From: Chitinophaga sp. YR627
GTDB taxonomy: Bacteria > Bacteroidota > Bacteroidia > Chitinophagales > Chitinophagaceae
Length of the DNA: 64,000 bases
Reading direction: 5' to 3'
Assembly: GCF_900114995.1 (NCBI RefSeq)
Contig: NZ_FOUX01000002.1
Coordinates: forward strand, 682,001 to 746,000
Shown: positions 8,333 through 16,801 of the stretch, piece by piece
Position numbering within the stretch: position 1 is the stretch's first letter
Layout of the letters: each line of letters starts with the position of its first letter
Program-made: the position numbers and the translations under genes
Notes under the pieces: model-generated
Told to the model about the DNA's origin: nothing
What the model saw: the letters and a program-made list of their open reading frames with translations, nothing else
Databases searched by the model: none

Positions 8333-9787
8333 TCATTGTTTTACAAACTGGCGGGTGATCATGCTGCCATTGCTGTTGAACACAATGGTATACACACCGG
8401 CATGCAGCCTGGAAATATCCAGTCTGTTTGCCATATTACGGGCAGTCATGACTAGCCGGCCACTCAGATCAAAGATCTGTATACGTGCACCGCTCAGGTC
8501 TTCATCTGCCTGAAATCTCAACTCACCCGCAGCAGGATTGGGATAGAGCAGGAATCCTTTTGAAGACGTCACAGGGATAGTGCTCTTCTGTATAGCTACA
8601 TCTTCAGCAGTTCTTGCGCCACTGCCTGCACGTACGGTCAGTGAACTGGCGACGTCATTCCAGCCCGCAGCTACCAGACAGGAATTGCTGGCTGTCAGCG
8701 CGAGGGATGTACCGCCAAAGTTATCGTTCTGATACAGACGGGTACTGTAACCACTGTTGACGTTTACAGAAGAAATATCATCATTACGGATACCGAATGA
8801 CTGTAGTCTGGACAGGGTATAATCTCCCGTTGGCAAACTGATCGCGAGGCCACCGTAATTACAATCACGATAAAATGTAACAGCTGCCGTACTCAGTGTA
8901 CCGCCGCCAAACACATTCCTGATAGCGGTCGCATAGGCGGCCGTCTGGGAACTGTTATCAATATCATCATACAGCCAGATAAAACCACCTTTGATACGCG
9001 CACTGCAACTGTTCTTCCAGGTGTTCAGCTGATTCTGTACCTGTGTGGTTGACTTCTCCGTATCCCACAATCCCGCATATACCGGTATGGTACCAAAATT
9101 CCAGTTACAGGGAGAATTACCTGCGCCACCGGCATAACATTGCAGGTCGATCCTGTCTACTGTACCGGGACGCTGATTATTTGTATTGGTCGCCACACTG
9201 GTCCAGTAACCGGAATTGGTATATGGTACCAGACTTACCTTAAATCCCAGGTTGCCCAGCATCACCGCCAATGCTGTAGCAGAGCTGACATCATAGGCAC
9301 TTTCGTCATCAAAGCCAATGGCATCTACCATAGGAAAGGTGTTGCGTAAAGCCTGGAAATTTTTGTACAGCGTACTGGTACTACCGGTACCCTGTGCAGC
9401 GATCAGATTTTTCACATTGGTAAAAGTGGATGAACCCCATGCACTGAGACAAAATTCCAGCCTGTTGATGCTGGTCGGTGCTGACTTCAGTCTGGCCATA
9501 TCATCCACAAAATTCGGATAGGAATTCCCGCCTATATAAGTACCATTCTGTACCAGGGGAAATTCCGCATTGAAGTTAAAATTGCCGCTTGCATCGATGT
9601 GAATGGTCCATACCACCACATAGGTGTAACCGGAATTTCTGAGCTCATTAATAGCATAGCTGCGGTTTTTGTAGATAGGACCGCCGCCATAGATACCTGA
9701 CTGTGCAGATACACTTTCAAGCGCTGCCAGGAGCAGGCAGCTGATCATGAAAACCTGAAGAAATACGTGTGTAAATTTCATCATCAT
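8333..9787 (-). CDS. Secreted TIM-barrel-like protein (putative glycoside hydrolase) with beta/gamma-crystallin and T9SS domains
   Basis: A 484-residue protein I cannot assign to a named family. A signal peptide (ending near ESVSAQ) is followed by a ~290-residue domain starting SGIYGGGPIYKNRSYAINEL. Its pattern suggests an alpha/beta barrel: YVVVWTIHIDASG, INRLEFCLSAWGSSTF, VDAIGFDDESAYD (D160, D161, E162), FKVSLVPYTNSGYW, RIDLQCYAGGAGN, IKGGFIWLYDDID. The acidic GFDDE strand lies where GH18-type barrels carry DxxDxDxE, but the motif itself is absent. Residues ~298-390 are a beta/gamma-crystallin-like module (RDCNYGGLAISLPTGDYTLS, QNDNFGGTSLAL) closely related to that in the metalloprotease. 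The tail is a T9SS type-A domain (LLYPNPAAGEL to RQFVKQ). The neighbourhood of chitinases suggests a polysaccharide target. Confidence 0.75.
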   Translation of the reverse strand: MMMKFTHVFLQVFMISCLLLAALESVSAQSGIYGGGPIYKNRSYAINELRNSGYTYVVVWTIHIDASGNFNFNAEFPLVQNGTYIGGNSYPNFVDDMARLKSAPTSINRLEFCLSAWGSSTFTNVKNLIAAQGTGSTSTLYKNFQALRNTFPMVDAIGFDDESAYDVSSATALAVMLGNLGFKVSLVPYTNSGYWTSVATNTNNQRPGTVDRIDLQCYAGGAGNSPCNWNFGTIPVYAGLWDTEKSTTQVQNQLNTWKNSCSARIKGGFIWLYDDIDNSSQTAAYATAIRNVFGGGTLSTAAVTFYRDCNYGGLAISLPTGDYTLSRLQSFGIRNDDISSVNVNSGYSTRLYQNDNFGGTSLALTASNSCLVAAGWNDVASSLTVRAGSGARTAEDVAIQKSTIPVTSSKGFLLYPNPAAGELRFQADEDLSGARIQIFDLSGRLVMTARNMANRLDISRLHAGVYTIVFNSNGSMITRQFVKQ

Positions 9788-9942
9788 ACGTTGGAATTTT
9801 AGCGTTAACTGTGAACCTTATTTATTCTGAGGGAAGTGAAACGGGCTATCATAGCCGGCTCCACAGAAAGAGCACGTGAAAATACAGTACATAAAAAGCA
9901 GCATACAGACTCTCGCTTGACATGGTTGACAGAAACTCGAAA

Positions 9943-10007
9943 AAATTAGGAATCAGGAATTAAGAAGCTTGCAATGGCAGTCATTCTTAATTCCTAATTC
10001 TTAATTT
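9943..10007. repeat. Inverted repeat / hairpin of the ATTAGGAATTAAG family
   Basis: Two 24-base arms (9943-9966 and 9984-10007) are complementary at 22 of 24 positions around a 17-base loop. The core is AATTAGGAATTAAGAA. It starts 12 bases beyond the stop codon of the large chitinase gene. The same sequence family forms the inverted repeat at 21662-21814, 13 bases beyond another stop codon. It could act as a 3'-end stabiliser or terminator, or be a dispersed repeat. Confidence 0.6.
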
Positions 10008-10019
10008 CTATTTAAAATA

Positions 10020-13000
10020 TTACAGGCGTATCACCTTCGCGGAACCTTTACGGCCGCTCTGCTGATTGCTGGTTTTCAGTATCCAGGAACCCGCTGGTAC
10101 CTGAGACACATCCAGATCAACAGTCTGCTGACCTTTAGCACCCGCGATGATCTGTTTACGCAGGATAGCGTTACCGTTAGTGCTCCACAGTTCGATCAGT
10201 ACTTTCTCACCCTGTGCTGCATTGATCTGTACTTTCAGTACAGTACCTGTCAGCGGGTTAGGGAATACGACCAGTTTGCTGTCTGCATTAACAGCGTCAG
10301 GTACCGGAGATACGACAGCTACTCTTGCTGCTGCACCACATGCGCCCAGTGGTTTCCACCACCAGTCAGCAGTACCAGGCGTTACGTTGTACAGACCATT
10401 TGACTGGCTTTCGTACAGGATACCATTGTACACTACCTTATCTCCCTGGTTGTATACTTTAGGATAAGGCTGATAAGTAGCCACACCTGCACAGTTGCCG
10501 GTGTTGCCGCCACCTACCTGGATAGCTACCGCAGTGCTGGTGGTAGACTTGCTGCCGTTGTCGGTAGCTACAGCTGTGATGCTGTAAGCACCAGCTGCTA
10601 CGTTACCCCATGTGTAAGTGTATGGGCTTGCCGTTACTTCTCCCAGTTTGGTGTTGCCATTGTAGAATTCAACTTTGGCAATTGTACCATCTGCATCAGC
10701 AGCAGTAGCCTGGATGGTTACTGTAGCCGGAGCAGAGAAAGAAGCACCTGCTGACGGAGAAGTGATGCTTACTGTCGGAGCCTGGTTGCCAGGATTAGTA
10801 CCACCACCACAATCGCGTACATAAGCCCAAACCTGGTCAGCACCACTGTGCGTATCCGGCTGATCGCCCTGTGTCCACCATTTTGCAGTGTAGATCTTAC
10901 TGTTGTACACTACCTGCTGGTTACCATTATATGCAATAGTAGCTGACCACGCAGCAATACCATCGCAGGAGTTACTACCGGTACCGTTTACTGTAACAGA
11001 TACCGCAGCGGAGGTTGTTACGGCGCCTGCATTGTCAGTCGCCACAGCTGTTAAGCTGTAAGTAGCCGCAGCTACATTCGTCCAGGTATAGGAATAAGGT
11101 GCTGCCGTAGCCTGACCCAGTTTGGTCGCACCATTGTAGAATTCAACTTTCGCAATAGAACCATCAGCATCTGAAGCGCTTGCTGTAATCGTGATAGAAG
11201 CAGGTGCTGTGAAGGATGCTCCGGCCGCCGGAGAAGTGATACTTACTACCGGAGACTGATTGCCCGGAGTAGTACCAAAGAAGTATGGATAATAGTTTGC
11301 CGCAAACTCACTGTTGTTTACTTTATCCCAGTTCACTGACCAGGTCATGATACCGCGCAGACCAGGATAACCAGCTGATTTACGGATCACATAAGTACCA
11401 CCGTAAGACTGACCTTTGGTCAGATAATTCAGTGCTTTTTTCACTTCTGCCGGAGCAGTGTAACCACTACCTGCAGCACCTGGTGCAGCTGGCAGACCGA
11501 AAGCTACCTGATCTTCACGCAGTGCAGGGAATGTCTGGCTGGTACCTGATACAGGGAAGCCCTGTAACAGCATTTCAGTCATAGATACGATAAAGTCAGC
11601 AGTAGTAGAGTTGTATACTTTATTATCCAGGCCCATTACAGAACCAGTGTTGTATAACTGTGGCTGGATCCAGGACAGTTCGTTACGCAGACCGTAGATG
11701 ATAGGCAGATATGCACCTACCAGCGGAGAATATGTTGCGCCATAAGCCGTCTGTACATAGTATGTTTCAGGCGCCATGGTCAGCAGGCAGTTTTTACCCT
11801 GTGCTTTACGGTAAGTGATGATCTCTTTTACAGCAGCGATCAGGTTGACTACTTTAGGTGTAGTTGGCGCTGTAAAGTTATTATCACCGTTGTTCAGCTG
11901 TAAGGATATACCACCTTCGATATCAAGGTCGAAACCATCGAAGTTGTAGCTATCCAGCAGGCTCTTCATACTGGAGATGAAAGCTTGTTTATTGGCTTCC
12001 GTGTTGATCACCAGCGTACCGGTTTCACCACCCAGTGACAGCAATACTTTTCTGCCCTGTGCCTGTAATGTAGCGATATCAGCTTTGAACTCAGCTACCG
12101 TTGTTCCTTCTGGTGTAAAATTCACAGTAGACAGATCGCTGCTGGTTGTACCAAACGCTACTTCGATCACATTGTAACGGCTGTCTACATCGCGCAGACG
12201 GATGTACGGTGCGGAAGCGAGGTTCCAGTTCTGCCAGTAACCTACTACTACCTTGTTGTTATCAACCGGAGGATTCGTACCACCGCCGGTTACTGTGATA
12301 GATACAGCAGCAGAAGTCGTGCTTGCACCACTGTTATCAGTTGCTACAGCTGTCAGACTGTAAGTACCTGCTGCTACATTGCTCCATGAAACGCTGTATG
12401 GCGCTACAGAGTCAATACCCAGGCTGGTACCGCCGTTATAGAACTGTACTCTTCTGATACTGCCATCGCTGTCAGTAGCATTTGCGCTCACAGTAATGCC
12501 TGCAGGCGCTGTAAAAGTAGCATTCGCAGTTGGTGCAGTCAGGTTTACTACAGGCGCCTGATTTACAGGCGTACTACCATCAGCAAAAACAGCATTGATC
12601 TTATTTACAAGCGGAGAAGTAGTATTAGGACAATAGATAAGCTTGCCCTTAGCAACGGTACTGCTGGTCATGTTCAGCATGTCGCCGTATACCTGCCAGA
12701 TGATCACACCTGCCAGTCCATTGTCCTTGATATATTTGGCTTTTTCACCTACAGAGCGTTCGTTGTCATAGCTCAGGAAATAGTTGCCTTTCGTTTTATA
12801 AGGTACTTTCGCTACATCATCCCATCCTTCAGTCCAGCCGGAAGAAGTCTGCTGCAGGATATAGCTGTAGTTAGGCGTACCATCCCAGAGGTCTTTCGCC
12901 CAGTTGGTATAGTCAGCACAGGTCTGAATAGGACCATCCGGCTGAACGGTTTCAGCACGTTTGGTAGTAGCGCCATTCAGTGCAGCTGCACCGGAAGTAA

Positions 13001-14111
13001 CTACACCACGGCCATAGAAAGGTGCACCGATATTTACCTTAGACATATTTACGCCCAGCGCTTTCAGTGCTTTTACAGTGGCATCAACAGAGAAGTTGGT
13101 GTATTCTGCACCTGGGTAATCATACAGGGGAGCGTTATGACCCGCTTTATTAGACCATCCGCCATTGTAGTCGTAGGTCATCATGTTATAATAATTCATG
13201 GAATTATTAAGACGGGACCAGTTAAAACCCTGCAGTTTAGCCGGAGAAGCAGCGAAAGCAGCTGTGATCAGTTTATTAGGACCGATCGCAGTTCTTACCG
13301 CTTCAACCAGTGCAGCGAAGTTGTTATAATCGGCTGTGCTGTATCTTTCGATGTTCATACCCGGATCATTCGGATATTCCCAGTCGAAATCGATACCGTC
13401 GAAGCCCATATTCATCAGCTCAACACAACCCGCTACGAATTTTGCGCGTTTGGTGGCATCAGCTGCCATTTCAGGATAGTGTTTACACATGCTCCATCCA
13501 CCGATGGAAGCCATTACTTTTACCCCTTTGGAGTGAGCCAGGTCAAGTACGCCCTGTGCGCCACCCTGTTTAGGTACAGATAAAGGGAAAACACCGGTTT
13601 TGCCGGTATTAACGTTTTTCCAGCCACTGCCTTCATTACGGTAACCAAGCGTATATGCATAACTTCCTTCTGAAATATAATACAGTGGGGCATCCAGTTC
13701 ACCGTATAGCAGGAACATATCCCAGCTGCTGTAGATATCTTCATTTACCAGTGCACCCGGCTCCTGTACGGCGCCTACCTGGTAGATGTTTTTGTTACGA
13801 AAGTCCCCGCTGTGTAAGGAACCGTCTTTGGCTACACCAAAGAAAGAAAAGTTAAGGATAGTGTACTGCGAATAGTCCACGTTCAGCTGATTATAACCGC
13901 CCTTGGGAACGATACCGGCTACGTCTTTCCAGGCATCCCATTGGGTGATATACCCTATCACCTGCTTGCTGTGGTTCTTCGTGGTGGCGGGCACCTGCGG
14001 AGTTACCTGCGCCATGAGGGGGGATAGTCCCATCACGAGTAGTAAAAGCAGAAGTGCATGTCTTACATAATGGTAAGACACCGCGCTACGAAAGGTAGAA
14101 TTTACTTTCAT
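10020..14111 (-). CDS. Large multimodular chitinase with two GH18 domains, Ig-like repeats, two chitin-binding modules and a T9SS tail
   Basis: A 1363-residue secreted chitinase. A signal peptide (ending LSPLMAQ) leads to GH18 domain 1 (about 48-500) with DGIDFDWE near residues 237-246 and KVMASIGGW. Ig-like repeat 1 follows (about 520-610: NQAPVVNLTAPTANATF). GH18 domain 2 (about 620-950) has DGFDLDIE near 725-733. Ig-like repeat 2, a chitin-binding module of the CBM5/12 type (CDGIAAWSATIAYNGNQQVV, AKWWTQGDQP), Ig-like repeat 3 and a second such module (VYNQGDKVVYNGILYESQ, WWWKPLGAC) follow. The protein ends in a T9SS tail (LVVFPNPLTGTVLK). The two-GH18 architecture resembles the T9SS-secreted ChiA of Flavobacterium johnsoniae, where the two domains act on the polymer in complementary ways; that comparison is from memory. 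Domain 1 keeps the WEYP form; domain 2 has the IEGG form. Confidence 0.95.
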   Translation of the reverse strand: MKVNSTFRSAVSYHYVRHALLLLLLVMGLSPLMAQVTPQVPATTKNHSKQVIGYITQWDAWKDVAGIVPKGGYNQLNVDYSQYTILNFSFFGVAKDGSLHSGDFRNKNIYQVGAVQEPGALVNEDIYSSWDMFLLYGELDAPLYYISEGSYAYTLGYRNEGSGWKNVNTGKTGVFPLSVPKQGGAQGVLDLAHSKGVKVMASIGGWSMCKHYPEMAADATKRAKFVAGCVELMNMGFDGIDFDWEYPNDPGMNIERYSTADYNNFAALVEAVRTAIGPNKLITAAFAASPAKLQGFNWSRLNNSMNYYNMMTYDYNGGWSNKAGHNAPLYDYPGAEYTNFSVDATVKALKALGVNMSKVNIGAPFYGRGVVTSGAAALNGATTKRAETVQPDGPIQTCADYTNWAKDLWDGTPNYSYILQQTSSGWTEGWDDVAKVPYKTKGNYFLSYDNERSVGEKAKYIKDNGLAGVIIWQVYGDMLNMTSSTVAKGKLIYCPNTTSPLVNKINAVFADGSTPVNQAPVVNLTAPTANATFTAPAGITVSANATDSDGSIRRVQFYNGGTSLGIDSVAPYSVSWSNVAAGTYSLTAVATDNSGASTTSAAVSITVTGGGTNPPVDNNKVVVGYWQNWNLASAPYIRLRDVDSRYNVIEVAFGTTSSDLSTVNFTPEGTTVAEFKADIATLQAQGRKVLLSLGGETGTLVINTEANKQAFISSMKSLLDSYNFDGFDLDIEGGISLQLNNGDNNFTAPTTPKVVNLIAAVKEIITYRKAQGKNCLLTMAPETYYVQTAYGATYSPLVGAYLPIIYGLRNELSWIQPQLYNTGSVMGLDNKVYNSTTADFIVSMTEMLLQGFPVSGTSQTFPALREDQVAFGLPAAPGAAGSGYTAPAEVKKALNYLTKGQSYGGTYVIRKSAGYPGLRGIMTWSVNWDKVNNSEFAANYYPYFFGTTPGNQSPVVSITSPAAGASFTAPASITITASASDADGSIAKVEFYNGATKLGQATAAPYSYTWTNVAAATYSLTAVATDNAGAVTTSAAVSVTVNGTGSNSCDGIAAWSATIAYNGNQQVVYNSKIYTAKWWTQGDQPDTHSGADQVWAYVRDCGGGTNPGNQAPTVSITSPSAGASFSAPATVTIQATAADADGTIAKVEFYNGNTKLGEVTASPYTYTWGNVAAGAYSITAVATDNGSKSTTSTAVAIQVGGGNTGNCAGVATYQPYPKVYNQGDKVVYNGILYESQSNGLYNVTPGTADWWWKPLGACGAAARVAVVSPVPDAVNADSKLVVFPNPLTGTVLKVQINAAQGEKVLIELWSTNGNAILRKQIIAGAKGQQTVDLDVSQVPAGSWILKTSNQQSGRKGSAKVIRL

Positions 14112-14429
14112 TTATAACGGTTTTTTTGAGACGATATGGAAGTACTGGTTTATGTCTGCTAACATGCCCGGGCCACAGGTAATATTACGATGTCAGTTTG
14201 CTCTCTAAATAGGGATGTGCAGATATAAGACCGGTTTTCACAGGTAAAATGGTATTTTAAGGTATTATGGTTAATTGTCTACTACTGGTTCCTAATTCCA
14301 GACTCTCTGATAAAGGTGTCGTACCTAACGTGGTATAGTACTATCCCAAATGTAATTTTTTTTGCCATAAAGAAAACGCCCTCCCGGTTCATTACCGGAA
14401 GGGCGTTTCTTATTGTAAAATGTATTCGG
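14112..14429. other. Intergenic region between the chitinase and OmpA genes
   Basis: This 318-base stretch holds no gene. It contains the chitinase leader, with CTAAATAGGG at 14205-14214 (minus strand CCCTATTTAG, ~95 bases before the start). That matches 10 bases of the motif upstream of the SusC-like gene. It also holds the terminator of the OmpA operon (14374-14408). Confidence 0.5.
14374..14408 (-). terminator. Terminator of the T9SS-B / PorP / OmpA operon
   Basis: Arms AAACGCCCTCCCGG and CCGGAAGGGCGTTT flank a short TTCATTA loop. Read on the minus strand the stem ends in TTTTCTTT, 22 bases after the OmpA stop. It is a strong GC-rich stem with a T-rich tail. Confidence 0.8.
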
Positions 14430-16775
14430 TTATTTGTGAATGATTTTCAACATAGTACGTCTGCTGTGCATATACTGCTCATCCGTACAAGGTACACCTT
14501 TACCGCATGGATCTTCAGGATCTTTACCGATGTTTTCGTAGTAAAGTTTCGTAGAAGATACACCCTTACGTACCAGGTATTCAATTACCGCATAACAACG
14601 CAGTGCAGAGAGATCTTTGTTATATGCATCGGAACCGCGGCTGTCAGTGTAGGAACGAACCAGGAGTTTCCAGTCAGGATATTGGTTCAGTACTACCGCT
14701 ACCCTATCCAGCAGGTTTCTTGACTTGGTAGTCAGTACCGCACTGTTATAATCGTAGTAGAACTCCATACCTTCCATCTTATGCTGGATAGCTGCGTCCA
14801 TTTCGTTCATTTCTGTCTCCTGTTTCGCTTCCGGCTGTGTCACTGCTACCGTTTCAACTGGTTTTGCAGGCGTTCTTACAGGTGTTTTCTCTGGTGCTTT
14901 TTCAGGCGTTTTCTCTGCCACCGGCTCTTCTGTAACAGGTGCAGCGACTACTGGTGCAGCTACTGCTACTGCTGGTGTTTTCACACCCGGTTTCTTAACA
15001 GGTGGTGTTTTTGAACCTGGTCCGCGTCTTACAGGCGCACCTGATTTAGGTTCTTTTACCGGCTCTTCTTTGACTGGTGCTGCAACAGGATCGTTCTTCG
15101 CTACTACGGGTTCTGCCGGATGTGAAGTTGGTACGGAACCAGGAAGATCGATCGGTGCACTTACCGCCTGTCTTGGATTCGTCACAACCGGTTCTTCTGT
15201 GGTTTTAGAAGACGTTGGAACAGGATCTGAAGCTGTTGGTAAAGTGATCGGCGCAACTACCTGTTGTCTTGGAGATATAACAGTTGGTTGTTTCTGACCT
15301 TCCGCTTTCGCTACTGATTCTGCAGGAACGTCTGTAGCAACTGCTGTATTATCTGCGAGGGCAGGCATATCTGGTTTAATACCTGCTTCGATCTCTTTAT
15401 AAGGCTGGATACCCGGATCTCTGTCAAATCTTTCAGCGAAGTGTGTATCCATGAAGCGGTAGATGTCATCGCTACCACCACCACCCGGGCGATTGGAAGA
15501 GAAGTAACCTTCATACATATTCGCTTTCATGATGAAACCCAGATCATCGCCACCGGAATTGAATGGATAGCGCAGGTTCTGTAAACGGTTCCACTCAGCG
15601 CCTTTACCTCTTATACGGAACATATCAAACCCTCCCAGACCGGGGTGACCCTTACTGGAGAAATAAAGCATGTTATCTTCATTATAGGTAGGGAATGCTT
15701 CGTCGAAAGGAGTGTTGATGATCGGACCACAGTTCTTGGGTTTACCCCATCTGCCGTTCTTTTGTTTTTCACTGAACCAGATGTCCATTCTACCCTGTCC
15801 GCCTTTTCTGTTGGACGCAAAGTACATGGTTTTACCATCACGGCTCAATGCCACATGACCGGTAGAAGAACCTGGCGCGTTGATCTCTCTCAGCGGCTCC
15901 AGCGGTCTCCAGTCATCACCTGTTTTCACTGACCAGAACACCATCATTACACGTTCACCATTTACCGGACCGCGTTTCTTACGGTTGGCAATATCCTGCT
16001 GCCAGGAGTTCAGTGTAACGTAAATGGTATCCTCTCTTGCGTTGAAACAAACGGGGCCGATGTGATAAGGCACCAGGGCTAATAATTGCGGAACAACTTC
16101 TTCTACGAAAGTGTTGGCCACACCCTGGGAATATTGTTTGAAAATATATGCTTTGTAATAAGGCTGGTTCGTACGTGTATCGATCGCCGGGTTGCGTTCA
16201 GGCAGCAGGTTCATGGTCATTTTACGATAACCGTTGGATACCAGCAGCAAACCCTGTCTTGTTACCCCGCTCACGTAGTCAGAACCCGAAGAACTGAGCT
16301 CCTTGATATTTTCCATCGCCATATCCAGACGACCGGACTTCCAGATGATAGCACTATCACAACCCGCCATCATCACATTCCTCAGTCTGAGACTATCCTG
16401 TTTCCCGGTAGTGAACTTGGCGATCTGTTGTTTTGCTTCAACATATTTACCCACACTCTTCAGGACTTCCCCGTACTGCAGAAACGTTACTGGCGGACAA
16501 TCAGGACGATCGACCATTTTCTCATACCAGAAAGCAGCATCCTCATACTGACCGATTTCACGGTTGCAGAGTGCGATACGTTGCAGCAGATCAATGGAAG
16601 TTTTCGTTTTCTTTTTATTAATGATCCTTCCATACAGAGATGCCGCTACAGCATATTCCTGTCTTTCAAAAGCTTCATCAGCCCTTACCCGAACGCTTTT
16701 CTGCTCCTGGCCATACAGCATCACCGGAACCGTCAGAGTGGTGCACAATAATATCGCGTAACAACGTCGTAGCAT
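14430..16775 (-). CDS. OmpA-family outer membrane protein with TPR-like and PD40 beta-propeller repeats
   Basis: A 781-residue protein. A signal peptide (VPVMLYGQ) is followed by a TPR-like helical region (about 30-150: DEAFERQEYAVAASLYGRII, DAAFWYEKMVDRPDCPP, YGEVLKSVGKYVEAKQQ). PD40/WD40-like propeller blades come next (about 240-440: TGHVALSRDGKTMYFASNRK, PTYNEDNMLYFSSKGHPGLG, DDIYRF). A Pro/Lys/Val-rich linker (about 475-650) contains repeated PRQ-VAPI-LP units. The C-terminal OmpA domain (about 660-780: YYDYNSAVLTTKSRNLLDRV, VRSYTDSRGSDAYNKDLSAL) binds peptidoglycan. This set is typical of OmpA proteins encoded beside PorP/SprF and large T9SS-secreted surface proteins, where they anchor or support surface display. 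The gene is last of a three-gene operon, 26 bases after the PorP gene. Confidence 0.9.
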   Translation of the reverse strand: MLRRCYAILLCTTLTVPVMLYGQEQKSVRVRADEAFERQEYAVAASLYGRIINKKKTKTSIDLLQRIALCNREIGQYEDAAFWYEKMVDRPDCPPVTFLQYGEVLKSVGKYVEAKQQIAKFTTGKQDSLRLRNVMMAGCDSAIIWKSGRLDMAMENIKELSSSGSDYVSGVTRQGLLLVSNGYRKMTMNLLPERNPAIDTRTNQPYYKAYIFKQYSQGVANTFVEEVVPQLLALVPYHIGPVCFNAREDTIYVTLNSWQQDIANRKKRGPVNGERVMMVFWSVKTGDDWRPLEPLREINAPGSSTGHVALSRDGKTMYFASNRKGGQGRMDIWFSEKQKNGRWGKPKNCGPIINTPFDEAFPTYNEDNMLYFSSKGHPGLGGFDMFRIRGKGAEWNRLQNLRYPFNSGGDDLGFIMKANMYEGYFSSNRPGGGGSDDIYRFMDTHFAERFDRDPGIQPYKEIEAGIKPDMPALADNTAVATDVPAESVAKAEGQKQPTVISPRQQVVAPITLPTASDPVPTSSKTTEEPVVTNPRQAVSAPIDLPGSVPTSHPAEPVVAKNDPVAAPVKEEPVKEPKSGAPVRRGPGSKTPPVKKPGVKTPAVAVAAPVVAAPVTEEPVAEKTPEKAPEKTPVRTPAKPVETVAVTQPEAKQETEMNEMDAAIQHKMEGMEFYYDYNSAVLTTKSRNLLDRVAVVLNQYPDWKLLVRSYTDSRGSDAYNKDLSALRCYAVIEYLVRKGVSSTKLYYENIGKDPEDPCGKGVPCTDEQYMHSRRTMLKIIHK

Positions 16776-16801
16776 ATAAAGATTTGATGATCTTTTAGAA
16801 A

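Noticed and set aside
16086..16751. A 221-codon plus-strand frame inside the OmpA gene
   Set aside because: It is antisense to the TPR/PD40 region, whose motifs are clear.
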